The notes under the pieces were generated by a model. It made no database searches. It saw nothing but the letters and a program-made list of their open reading frames with translations, and was not told the origin of the DNA. Below, piece by piece: positions 18,139 through 26,589 of a stretch of DNA of 60,358 bases; position 1 is the stretch's first letter, and each line of letters starts with the position of its first letter. Source of the DNA: Clostridia bacterium (GTDB lineage Bacteria; Bacillota; Clostridia; Oscillospirales; Acutalibacteraceae); assembly GCA_017443805.1 (NCBI GenBank), contig JAFSXY010000089.1, positions 1 to 60,358 on the forward strand. The letters run 5' to 3'. Made by a program: the position numbers and the translations under genes.

Positions 18139-19137
18139 TTATCCGGGCCAGACAAGTGTTACAAGCCACATAACGGGAGAGATGATCCCGTCCAGCATAT
18201 CCCGGAAAAAGGAGCGCATTTCGCCCGTTGTGTTTTCAAACAGATTTGCGGGAACACGGGCAGACATTGTTTTCGGACGCTCCACGCCGAGCGCCGCAAG
18301 CGTAATGGCCGCAACGTCCCGGTCGCGCGTGGTCTTATCCAGCGTTCCGCCGGGAACGACGGTTTTGCCCGCGACGGCGATCGTAGTATCCGTTTCGCGT
18401 CTGGAAAATCTGCCGTGTCCGCCGGTTTTTTTATGGCCGTGATCGGCAACCACGATAAACAGCCCGTCTTCCATCAGTCCGTTACGGTCAACGGCGTCAT
18501 AGATTCTTCCGACGTACCCATCCGCCGTATGGATCGCCGCAAAATACTCGTCGGAAGCGCTGCCGTGCGCGTGTCCGGCTGCGTCCACGCCGTCCAGCTG
18601 GACAAAGAAGACCGCGGGTGCGTTCCCCTCGTCAAAATAGGCGCAGATCTCGTCCGTAAGCGCAGCGTCGTCGCCGACCCGGACCTCCGTCACGCCGATA
18701 TCGGTTTCGATCATACCGAAATTGACGTTGTTCCAGTTAACGAAAGACGCCAGCTCCGCGTCCGGCTGTGCACGGCGGACATAGGTAAAGACCGTCGGGT
18801 ATTTTGTATCGCTCGTGCGCTGCCGCTCTCCGGAATTGCCGTTGTGGATCTTATGCTTGAAATAGGAAACGCCGGTGAGAATGGAACCCCAGTTCGGACC
18901 GGAGTCCGTCGGCACTTCCGTACGCGCGGTATATTTGACCGCGCCGTTTTTGAATATACGGTCAAAGTTCGGCGTATCCGCATCTTTTATGAAGCGGCCG
19001 GCGCCGTCCACTCCGATGATAAAAACGTGCTTATACGCGCCGAAGGACGGACTTTTTGTGTGCGACGCAGCCGAAGCGGCTGCCGAAAACGGAAAAATCA
19101 TAAGAACAGCGAGAAGCAGACAAAACAGTCTTTTCAT
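18139..19137 (-). CDS. Secreted alkaline-phosphatase-superfamily phosphodiesterase/phosphatase
   Basis: 332 residues. A signal peptide (CLLLAVLMIFPFSAAASAAS) precedes a type I phosphodiesterase/nucleotide-pyrophosphatase fold. Metal ligands and nucleophile follow the family: VDGAGR (Asp44), PTDSGPNWGSILTG where Ser79 takes the place of the usual Thr nucleophile, QLDGVDAAGHAHG, and VVADHGHKKTGGHG. It should hydrolyse phosphate or sulfate esters outside the membrane. The C-terminus is a hydrophobic amphipathic helix (FFRDMLDGIISPVMWLV). ATG 19137 is five bases after the stop of the SGNH gene; the TTG at 19146 is rejected. Last gene of the minus-strand operon. Confidence 0.85.
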   Translation of the reverse strand: MKRLFCLLLAVLMIFPFSAAASAASHTKSPSFGAYKHVFIIGVDGAGRFIKDADTPNFDRIFKNGAVKYTARTEVPTDSGPNWGSILTGVSYFKHKIHNGNSGERQRTSDTKYPTVFTYVRRAQPDAELASFVNWNNVNFGMIETDIGVTEVRVGDDAALTDEICAYFDEGNAPAVFFVQLDGVDAAGHAHGSASDEYFAAIHTADGYVGRIYDAVDRNGLMEDGLFIVVADHGHKKTGGHGRFSRRETDTTIAVAGKTVVPGGTLDKTTRDRDVAAITLAALGVERPKTMSARVPANLFENTTGEMRSFFRDMLDGIISPVMWLVTLVWPG

Positions 19138-19142
19138 GCAGC

Positions 19143-20573
19143 TCAATCCTTTTTGAACAGCTTTTTCAGCCCGTTGACGATTTTTTCAAACAGCTGACGG
19201 ATGAGTTTCACAAACGTTGTAAACGGTTTCTTTGCCGTGCCGACGGCGTCGTTGTTGCCCCATACGCGATAGGCGGTCGTTCCCTCGCCTGCGCGCCACG
19301 TCAGTTCGTAATTTTGCACGCTGATCGTACCGTCGTCATTTTTCACGCCGATCACAAGGCTGCCCACCAGCGGTCCGGAATACGGGATCGTCAGCAGATA
19401 ATCCTCCATCGTATAATTTTTGATCGGGATCCCGTTGATCAGAACGTAATCGACCTTTGAAAATCTGCCGAGGTCGACGCGCAGATTTTTGTTGTCGGAC
19501 TTTTCGGGAAGCTGCGCCAGAATCTGGCGGGTGATATAATCGTAGCCGGTCTGGCTGGGATGCGTGCCGGTAAAGGTGTTGTCCTTAAACTCACCCATGA
19601 TCGACCAGTCGTTCTCCGTGGCAAGCGTTTCGGTGTTGGCGATATCGGCGTAAAGCATGCCGTATTCCTTCGCCCATTTGCGGTAATACCGGTTCATGGA
19701 GTCGGTAATACCGGAGATCACGCTGCCCAGCGGGAAGAGCAGATCGTCGGTGATCGTAAGCTGGTTGACCAAGTTGAACGCGCCGACGATCACAACTGTT
19801 GCGTCGGGATTGAGCTCCACGATCTTGTCGAGCAGCATGGTATAGTGCTCTTTCCAGTAGTCAAAGCCGAATTTTATTTCCGTAATCGCGGTCTGCACCA
19901 GATCCTTGATCGCGCCGAGGTTGCTCACGTCGATGTTCAGGCCGTCTGCAAGCATGCCGCCGTTGCTCACGACGCGGTAAGCGCGGTAGAAGACGTCGCA
20001 CATACCCAGCTGCACCGTGATCAGGTCCGCTCTTTGGATCAGCTCGATGATGTTGCCGCACTGGCCGCATTCGCCCTCCACATAGGTATCCCCCTCGCGT
20101 ACGCCGTCAAAGGAGCCCTCATAGCCGAAGTACTGAAGCATATCCTTATAGTAAGCATAGTTGAGCTTCTCATCCTTAAAGCCGTCGTCCACCCCCAAAA
20201 GGTCCAATGTAACGGCCGTGGTCATGCCGGGATAGGTGAAGGGCCAGTAAGTCGCGTCCTGATCCGTCATCTCTTCCGGCGCCGTACAGCCGACGGCCTG
20301 CGCGATCTGATAAGGCACGCAGCCCTTTACGTTACGCAGATGATACAGGCCGTACTGGCCTTCTCCGTTCGGCAGATAGGTCCCGTCTTCGTCCAGATAG
20401 AAACCCTCCGCGCCGCAGCCGCGGGAAATGGAATCGCCGATGGCAAGATACCCGCCCTGCGTACCGTACTGCACAACGGTCTCCTTGGTGGCGGCGAATA
20501 CCGGAACGCCGCAGGATAGAAGAAGGATCAGAGAAAGGGTACATGCAAGGATCTTACAAAACTGCTTTTTCAT
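19143..20573 (-). CDS. Secreted SGNH/GDSL-family hydrolase
   Basis: 476 residues with a signal peptide (ILACTLSLILLLSCGVPVFA). Block I is LAIGDSISRG with Ser48 as nucleophile, a later block has VGAFN, and the catalytic His block is GTHPSQTGYDYI, where the Asp three residues before His is replaced by Thr. The family deacylates lipids or glycans; an extracellular esterase is expected. A C-terminal beta domain (about 365-440) is followed by a basic amphipathic tail, FVKLIRQLFEKIVNGLKKLF, that may bind membrane or wall polymer. Ribosome-binding site GGAGG. The substrate is unknown. Confidence 0.87.
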   Translation of the reverse strand: MKKQFCKILACTLSLILLLSCGVPVFAATKETVVQYGTQGGYLAIGDSISRGCGAEGFYLDEDGTYLPNGEGQYGLYHLRNVKGCVPYQIAQAVGCTAPEEMTDQDATYWPFTYPGMTTAVTLDLLGVDDGFKDEKLNYAYYKDMLQYFGYEGSFDGVREGDTYVEGECGQCGNIIELIQRADLITVQLGMCDVFYRAYRVVSNGGMLADGLNIDVSNLGAIKDLVQTAITEIKFGFDYWKEHYTMLLDKIVELNPDATVVIVGAFNLVNQLTITDDLLFPLGSVISGITDSMNRYYRKWAKEYGMLYADIANTETLATENDWSIMGEFKDNTFTGTHPSQTGYDYITRQILAQLPEKSDNKNLRVDLGRFSKVDYVLINGIPIKNYTMEDYLLTIPYSGPLVGSLVIGVKNDDGTISVQNYELTWRAGEGTTAYRVWGNNDAVGTAKKPFTTFVKLIRQLFEKIVNGLKKLFKKD

Positions 20574-20599
20574 AATTATACCTCCTGTTGGATGGATTG

Positions 20600-22270
20600 T
20601 TACTGAATTCTGCTCAGGAAAAATTCCCGTTTTTCAGGCGTATCCAGAGAATGCACCGGCTTGACCTGCCCGGCGGATGCGCCGAGCGAAACGCAGCGTT
20701 CGGCCCAGGCCGCATGGGTGCCGGGCGCCTGCTTCTGCACGATCAGCCGGTCGATAAAGCTTTTTTCGCGCTGGCCGACGTAGCGCTTGTTGCATTGCCC
20801 CATATAATCCTCGAGTTCGTCGATACAGGCGTCCCAGTCGATATCGGCGTCGCTTTCCACCACAAGAGAATAGCGGTTCGGGTGCACGCTTTCATCCTGA
20901 TAGAAATACCAGTTATCGATGGTAACGCCGTGCGCTTTCCCGAACATATCGATCGTGGTACGGGCGTCCTCCTCGCTGAATTTCTCACCGGCGATATTAA
21001 ACAGCTGGCCCTTGCGGTAAACAAAAGAGATCAGCGGGCACGCGCCGCAAAAGCCCCTTACTTCAAGCACGTCTTTCAAATGGTAGCGGTAAAGACCGGC
21101 CTGCGTTGTGATCAGGATCTCGTATTTTTCACCGACCTGGAGCTGATCCAGCGTGAGCGCCGTGCCGCCGTCGTTGCCGCTGCGAATAAACTCATAAAAA
21201 CAGCTGTCGGTCAAAAGCTGCATATCGGTCGTTTCGAGCTGCGGAACAGCTGCGACAAGCCCTTCAGACGCGCCGTAGATGGAAAAATCGAACGGGATCC
21301 CCTGCGCAAGGGACCGCACGTATTCCGCCGCGGACTGAAAGGATGCATTGCCGATACTGCAGATCACGGCCAAATTGGGCCAAATGCGCTTAAACAGCGT
21401 TTCATCAAACCCCTGTTCAAACTGCGCGCGCAGATATTTTGCCCGTTCCGGCATGGGGCGGATCCGTTTTATAAGGTCTGCGCGGACCTCCGGCTTCAAC
21501 TCGACGCAGGGGCTTATCTCCCCCTTTTCGATATCGTCCACGATCATCTGCCAGTTCTTTTTCAGATAAGCGAGCTGGATGACGTTGAGACTGAAGAAAA
21601 CCGAGAAAAAGAACGTTACGTCCGGATCCGCAAGCGCCCAGCGGCAGATACAGTAAATATAATCCCCGTCGTGCACATCAAAGAGCCGTCCGGTGGGAAG
21701 CGTCAGGATATAGGGGTAAAAGCGACCGTACTGCCGCGCGCCGATCTCCGCGATATTGCTGCACAGCATGCCGTTGGGCAGTGTTTCGTTTGTCGCGGGA
21801 GAAAGGAAGACGCCGCGGCCGGGACGGTAACGTTTCCCCTGCCGTTTCATTTCCTGCGCGCCGAGCGCCAGCGCGCGCGTCCAGGTATACCGTACGTACG
21901 CCTTTAAGGATGCGCTTGTGGCCGGGATGTATTTGGGCACGCCGGAGGAGCCTGAGGTACGGGAAAAACCCAAAACCTTTGACGAGGTAAGAATATTCTT
22001 TTCACCGTTCTTCATCCGTTCCAGATACGGCGCGTAATCCTCGTAGACGGATATGGGCACGTTCTTACGGAAATCCTCGATCGAACGGATCTCGGAAAAG
22101 TGATGGGCCCTGCCGAATTCCGTATTTTTATTTGCGCGGATGATTTTTTTAAGAAGCGCGGCGTTTTGTTCCATAGGTGCACGGGACGAACGCGCCAGTC
22201 TTTTCAGGCTGCAGTTCCCCTTAATCACCATGATCCGCATGGCTGCGCGGTTTAATAGCTTGTGTTCCAT
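20600..22270 (-). CDS. GH3-auxin-responsive-type acyl-adenylating enzyme
   Basis: 556 residues. It belongs to the ANL-like GH3 family (named after auxin-responsive proteins, unrelated to glycosidase family 3), in which plant members such as JAR1 adenylate an acid and link it to an amine. Signatures: an ATP-binding loop SRTSGSSGVPKYIPAT, YGASEGLVAA for adenylate contact, and GLYRYHLKDVLEVRGF before the C-terminal domain, which contains SFVYRKGQLFNIAGEKFSE. Cytoplasmic. In bacteria the substrates are mostly unknown. ATG 22270 with AAGGAC upstream is preferred to the longer frame. It sits between a metallophosphoesterase and the secreted esterase, suggesting a pathway that makes or handles an acylated compound (inference). 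Confidence 0.88.
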   Translation of the reverse strand: MEHKLLNRAAMRIMVIKGNCSLKRLARSSRAPMEQNAALLKKIIRANKNTEFGRAHHFSEIRSIEDFRKNVPISVYEDYAPYLERMKNGEKNILTSSKVLGFSRTSGSSGVPKYIPATSASLKAYVRYTWTRALALGAQEMKRQGKRYRPGRGVFLSPATNETLPNGMLCSNIAEIGARQYGRFYPYILTLPTGRLFDVHDGDYIYCICRWALADPDVTFFFSVFFSLNVIQLAYLKKNWQMIVDDIEKGEISPCVELKPEVRADLIKRIRPMPERAKYLRAQFEQGFDETLFKRIWPNLAVICSIGNASFQSAAEYVRSLAQGIPFDFSIYGASEGLVAAVPQLETTDMQLLTDSCFYEFIRSGNDGGTALTLDQLQVGEKYEILITTQAGLYRYHLKDVLEVRGFCGACPLISFVYRKGQLFNIAGEKFSEEDARTTIDMFGKAHGVTIDNWYFYQDESVHPNRYSLVVESDADIDWDACIDELEDYMGQCNKRYVGQREKSFIDRLIVQKQAPGTHAAWAERCVSLGASAGQVKPVHSLDTPEKREFFLSRIQ

Positions 22271-22311
22271 AAAAATGTCCTTCGATTTGAGAGATAGCAA
22301 TTTATAAACAA

Positions 22312-23151
22312 TTAGACCAAAGTCACTTCACGGGCGACGCCGTCATACCCGCCGCCCGTAACGAACTGCGGCAGCGTTGGAGTTACGTTGCTTTCAAAGC
22401 TGAAATGCAGGTGGCCGGTCAGGATACACTTGATCAGCGGCTCCGACTTGATATAGTCGATCATGCGCTTTGTCGGTTCGTCCGGGCGCTGCTGCACCGC
22501 GCGGAATTCGCTGTACGGGAGCAGATGTTCCTCGTCGCAACCCACAAGATACGTCGGCTCTTGCGGGAGCCGCCGTCTGTGGAAATCATAAAGCGATTGT
22601 TCGAACAGCGGATCGTGGATCGCCAAAATGATCGGCAACCCCTTTTCGGCTTCTTTTTTCAGTCTGTGCAAATGCCAGTCTTCAAAAAGATAGTAGCTGT
22701 TGTCGATCCCGACGATATTCACGCCGCAAACGGTCCTTGTATTCCACAGCATCGGCACGCCGAAGCCGCCCATCCGCTCGATCTCCATATAGCTGTTCAT
22801 ACGGTAGGCGTTATCTTCCCATGCTTCGCCCACGTACTGCGAATACTCGTGGTTGCCGGCTATAAAGAAGATACGGTCGTCAGACAGGATCTCGCGCGCC
22901 TTTACCGTGTTGGCGTGCGAAACAAAATCAAACAGGTCGCCCGTATGCACCAGCACGTCACAGTGCTCTTTTGCATAGGCAATATGCTCATACAGATATT
23001 TTTCTTTGTCGGACGAGAAATGCCTTTTTTTGAGTTCGTGCTTACGCGCATCATCAAATTCATCGGCAAAAGAGAGATGCGAATCCGTGACGTGCAAAAT
23101 TTTAACAGGCTTTTCAAGCCCGATCTTAAGGGTCGATCGGATCAGTTCCAT
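22312..23151 (-). CDS. Cytoplasmic metallophosphoesterase
   Basis: 279 residues without signal or membrane segment. All calcineurin-like metal motifs are present: VTDSHLS, HTGDLFDF, FIAGNHEYS, AIHDPLF and TGHLHFS. It hydrolyses a phosphomonoester or phosphodiester with two metal ions; the substrate cannot be told. An insertion (about 35-60, rich in Lys and Glu) follows motif I. Second gene of the minus-strand operon, with CGGAGAAAG before the ATG. Confidence 0.85.
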   Translation of the reverse strand: MELIRSTLKIGLEKPVKILHVTDSHLSFADEFDDARKHELKKRHFSSDKEKYLYEHIAYAKEHCDVLVHTGDLFDFVSHANTVKAREILSDDRIFFIAGNHEYSQYVGEAWEDNAYRMNSYMEIERMGGFGVPMLWNTRTVCGVNIVGIDNSYYLFEDWHLHRLKKEAEKGLPIILAIHDPLFEQSLYDFHRRRLPQEPTYLVGCDEEHLLPYSEFRAVQQRPDEPTKRMIDYIKSEPLIKCILTGHLHFSFESNVTPTLPQFVTGGGYDGVAREVTLV

Positions 23152-23264
23152 GATGCTTCTTTCTCCGTGTTGTCTGTGTCAGAACAGATAATTAAAAGGA
23201 CTGCGATCTGCCCGGGCCACTGGCCGATCAGGCGGAAAAACGAAACAAAAGCTGCAAAACGCCG

Positions 23265-24611
23265 TTACTGCGCGGTAAAGGGCAGGCTGACCGTATCGGA
23301 GTAAAAATGATAAGCGCTTTCGGCACGGACGGTCAGCGTATAGCTCTTGCCCGATTCCAGCGTGTCGGTCCCGATGCGGAAATCCGCCGTATCGTCGTCG
23401 TCGATCACGTAATAATCGTCAATAAAGTTTTTGCTGAAGATCTTTTTGCCGTTCTCATCGCGGATCGTCACCTTATACTCGTGTACGATATACCCCTCGG
23501 CGGGCTTCGCTTCGTCAAAAGAGATCACCCACTCGCCCGCTTCGTTTTTATAAGCGGTCGCTGCGGCGTCTTCGGCAAACTTCGGCGCGGCGTCATGCGC
23601 GCGCATGTTTTTATACGTGTAGTCAAATTCGCTGCGGTCGTTGACGTTATCGATATAATATTCGCAGAAATAGGTGTCGGAAAGCAGATCGTAGCCGCGG
23701 ATACGCACGCTGCCGTCGTTGTCCGCTTCGATCACGACCATTTGGGCCGCGTCTTCATACCCGTCCGGGTGCTGCCCGACGATGCCGTTGTTATCCAGCT
23801 CAAAACGCGCCATCGCGCCGCAGCCGACCGCCGTATAGGACGCCTGGTTGATGCTGCGGGGATCGTTCAGCGGGAAATGCGAATGCCCGGAGAAATCAAC
23901 TACCGCGGTATGGCCGTTGAGGACCACGTTCAGCTCCGGATCCCCCCAAACGGTGGAGCCGTAAACCGTACCCCACGGATGCGGATGGTTAAACACAAAG
24001 ATCGCTTTGCCCTGCGCATTCTCCTCCGCTTCCTTGATCGCGTCGGACAGCCATTTGAGGGAAGAGGGCGTAAAGGTCCATTCCGTCAGTCCCCGCTCGC
24101 CGGAAAATGCGATGCAGGAAAACCCGTTGATCTGCGTAACGGTGTTCGGTTCATGCCCGAAATACTTTATAAAAAGATCGTGGTACTCGTTCACGTTCTT
24201 AAATTCATGGTTGCCGTGGATATTGATAAGAATTGTTTCCTCCCGCACGTGCTCGTGCAGCGTATCCGCATAGTTTGCGTAATCCGGCTCGGTGCCGATG
24301 CTCGAGAAATCGCCCAGACCGAAAAAGCCGTCCACGCCCGCATAAACGGGATCGTCGTCAAACAGACGGTAGGCGGTATCGATCGCGTCGGCGACGTTAT
24401 CATTTTCGTTATGCGTATCCGTAAAGGCGATCAGCCGCACGGTCGGCACAAAGCTTGCGGGCGTTTCGGGAAGCGCGTTTTTGACCGATCCTCTCGTACG
24501 CTGCACGCCGCCCCAGGCCAATGTGATCAGACATAACACGGCAAGAAAGCCGAATATGCAGGCAAAAAAACAGCCGATGATCTTACCGATTTTTACCAAA
24601 ACCTTTTTCAT
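23265..24611 (-). CDS. Membrane-anchored extracellular metallophosphoesterase
   Basis: 448 residues. An uncleaved N-terminal helix (IIGCFFACIFGFLAVLCLITL) after a basic start places the catalytic domain outside. Motifs: FTDTHNEND, GLGDFSSI, NIHGNHEF, NHPHPWG and SGHSHFP. The last 110 residues form a beta-rich fibronectin-III-like module (YIVHEYKVTIRDENGK, SYTLTVRAESAYHFY), which may bind a polymer. ATG 24611 is preferred over 24617 by spacing to GGGGG. First gene of the operon running to 18139. Confidence 0.85.
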   Translation of the reverse strand: MKKVLVKIGKIIGCFFACIFGFLAVLCLITLAWGGVQRTRGSVKNALPETPASFVPTVRLIAFTDTHNENDNVADAIDTAYRLFDDDPVYAGVDGFFGLGDFSSIGTEPDYANYADTLHEHVREETILINIHGNHEFKNVNEYHDLFIKYFGHEPNTVTQINGFSCIAFSGERGLTEWTFTPSSLKWLSDAIKEAEENAQGKAIFVFNHPHPWGTVYGSTVWGDPELNVVLNGHTAVVDFSGHSHFPLNDPRSINQASYTAVGCGAMARFELDNNGIVGQHPDGYEDAAQMVVIEADNDGSVRIRGYDLLSDTYFCEYYIDNVNDRSEFDYTYKNMRAHDAAPKFAEDAAATAYKNEAGEWVISFDEAKPAEGYIVHEYKVTIRDENGKKIFSKNFIDDYYVIDDDDTADFRIGTDTLESGKSYTLTVRAESAYHFYSDTVSLPFTAQ

Positions 24612-24719
24612 ACCCATTTCCCCCTTCTCAAACCGGTTCTTTTCTTTATTCTATCATTATGCCGGGAAAAAGTCCAGTAAAAAAAACAGCGCTCCGCTTT
24701 AATTTTTTTCTTAATAAAC

Positions 24720-24749
24720 TGGACAAACGATCATTTGATAGTGTAAAAT
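24720..24749 (+). promoter_or_regulatory. Candidate promoter of the plus-strand partner-switch operon
   Basis: TGGACA (24720-24725), 18 bases, TAAAAT (24744-24749). It lies in the 190-base divergent region between the two metallophosphoesterase genes. The opposite promoter is not clear. Confidence 0.45.
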
Positions 24750-24801
24750 AGGCAAAGAAGCATTTTTTCAGATATTTGCAACAAGAAAGCGGGGGCTTTC
24801 C

Positions 24802-25902
24802 ATGCGCGTGATTTTCAATTTTGCTCTATGGTTCCTCCTTGGGCAAGCGGTGCTGACGGCAGCGCAGTTACCGCTGCGGAAAAAGAAAATGAAGCCCGCG
24901 CTTCGCATCGGGGTGATCGCCGGCAAAGCCGTGCTTGCAGTCGTTCTTGCAGCGCTTGTTTTGGCGGGACCGGTTCAGCTCCGCTTTATACAGCCCTTTA
25001 TGACGGCGCTTTACGCGGCGCTCCTTTCGGATGCTTTGGCCGACGCCGTATACTCCGCCGTTGCGGCCCTCCGGAAAAAAGAACGCCGGTTTTGCGCTGC
25101 CAAAACGCTCAGTCTCGTGTTCGGCATCCTGTTCTTCGTATACGGAACAGTCAATATGGAAACCGTCACGCCGGAATACCGGACGTATACGTCCGACAAG
25201 CTCCAAACCGCGCACACGGTCGTTTTGATCGCCGATCTGCACGTAGGCAGCGCCCAGCCCTTCAGCGTAACGGAAAAAACCGTTGAGGCGGTAAAAGCGC
25301 TGCAGCCCGACGCAACGATCCTGTGCGGCGACATCGTTGACGATTATACGACCGAAGAAGAGATGGAAGCCGTTTTCCGTCTGTTTTCGGATTTTGAAAC
25401 GCCGGTCTATTATGTATACGGCAACCACGACCGCCAGGGCCATGCGGAATACGCGGGCGGGCTGAAATTCACGCAGGCTGCGCTGCAGGCGGCCATGGCG
25501 GAAAACGGCGTAACCGTTTTACAGGATACGTTTGAAGAAATCGCGCCCGATCTGCTGATCCTGGGAAGAGAGGATCTCTCCGAGGGCGAAAACCGGGCGG
25601 ACGTCGGCACGCTGCATAACCCCGCGCCGGAAAAATATCTGATCGTTGCGGATCATCAGCCGACGGCTTTTAAGGACAACATGGCTGTCGGTACGGATCT
25701 GCAGCTTTCCGGCCACACGCATGCCGGACAGCTCTTCCCGCTTCGAGCGCTTTACTCCCTGATCGGCTACTGCAGCGGAGACTATACCGAGAAAAACGCC
25801 GTCATGCACGTCAGCGCCGGCGCCTGCGGCTGGCGGATGCCGTTCCGGACCGACGCGCACTGCAATTACGACGTGATCACGCTGCTGCCCGCGCAGCAAT
25901 AA
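24802..25902 (+). CDS. Membrane metallophosphoesterase, YkuE/YaeI-like
   Basis: 366 residues. The N-terminal 120 residues hold three to four membrane helices (FNFALWFLLGQAVLTAAQL, AVLAVVLAALVLAGPVQL, FMTALYAALLSDALADAVY, LSLVFGILFFVYG); the rest is a calcineurin-like domain with IADLHVGSA, LCGDIVDD, YGNHDRQGH, ADHQPT and SGHTHAGQLFPL. YkuE- and YaeI-type proteins with this layout act on lipid-linked phosphates such as UDP-diacylglucosamine, so a lipid or wall-precursor substrate is likely, by family analogy only. First gene of the plus-strand operon; the HAD gene begins 14 bases after its stop. Confidence 0.87.
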   Translation: MRVIFNFALWFLLGQAVLTAAQLPLRKKKMKPALRIGVIAGKAVLAVVLAALVLAGPVQLRFIQPFMTALYAALLSDALADAVYSAVAALRKKERRFCAAKTLSLVFGILFFVYGTVNMETVTPEYRTYTSDKLQTAHTVVLIADLHVGSAQPFSVTEKTVEAVKALQPDATILCGDIVDDYTTEEEMEAVFRLFSDFETPVYYVYGNHDRQGHAEYAGGLKFTQAALQAAMAENGVTVLQDTFEEIAPDLLILGREDLSEGENRADVGTLHNPAPEKYLIVADHQPTAFKDNMAVGTDLQLSGHTHAGQLFPLRALYSLIGYCSGDYTEKNAVMHVSAGACGWRMPFRTDAHCNYDVITLLPAQQ

Positions 25903-25916
25903 ACAGAGGGAACCGG

Positions 25917-26537
25917 ATGGATACAGATCAAAACAACATAGACACCGTGATTTTCGATATCGGACGCGTGCTGGTGGATTTTTACCCGGAGGACCATCTG
26001 CGCAGCCTCGGCATGGATGAGGAAGCCGTAAAAAAACTGATGCGTATCGTCTTCGGCGAAGACTGGTCGGCCTATGACCGGGGCGACTACCCCACTATGG
26101 CCGCTTTAAAGGCTGCGGTGATCAAAAAACACCCCGCGGATGAGGCGCTTGTACGCCGGGTGCTGCGGCCGGAGCTTGTGCGGATCCACGTTCTGCGGCC
26201 GGACGTCGGCGCGTATCTTGCAGAGCTGAAGGCCCGGGGCTGCCGCGTTTATCTGTTGTCGAACATCGCAAACGAATCCTTTGCATACGTGCGGCAGTTC
26301 CCGTTTTTCAGCCTCGTCGACGGCGGCGTTTTCTCCTTCCGGGAACGCGTTTGCAAACCGGACGCGCGCATTTACCGTATCCTGCTGGACAGGTTCGGCC
26401 TTTCCCCCGCCCGGTGCGTCATGCTGGACGACAATCCCGCAAACATTGCAACGGCACAAAAGCTCGGCGTCCGCGGCGTGCTTTTCACAACGCTTTCCGA
26501 AGCGCGCGCACAGACCGAAGCGCTTTTGCAAGCCTGA
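25917..26537 (+). CDS. HAD-family sugar phosphatase
   Basis: 206 residues, cytoplasmic. Motif I is VIFDIGRVLVDF, where the second catalytic Asp of DxD is replaced by Gly. This is normal in the YihX/HAD-IA group, whose members dephosphorylate glucose-1-phosphate and similar sugars. Motif II YLLSNIANES, motif III Lys in RVCKPDARIY and motif IV VMLDDNPANI are intact. Its place between a phosphoesterase and the signalling pair, with a beta-glucosidase later in the operon, suggests sugar-phosphate handling, but the substrate is unknown. Confidence 0.87.
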   Translation: MDTDQNNIDTVIFDIGRVLVDFYPEDHLRSLGMDEEAVKKLMRIVFGEDWSAYDRGDYPTMAALKAAVIKKHPADEALVRRVLRPELVRIHVLRPDVGAYLAELKARGCRVYLLSNIANESFAYVRQFPFFSLVDGGVFSFRERVCKPDARIYRILLDRFGLSPARCVMLDDNPANIATAQKLGVRGVLFTTLSEARAQTEALLQA

Positions 26538-26589
26538 AGCAACGATTGAATTCGTCAAAAATATCCATTTTCATAAAGGAGGTATTCTT

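Noticed and set aside
20600-22270. Reading the GH3-auxin-type gene as a third GH3 glycosidase
   Set aside because: The shared name is accidental; the motifs (SGSSGVPK, YGASEG) are of adenylating enzymes, with no SDxxG nucleophile.
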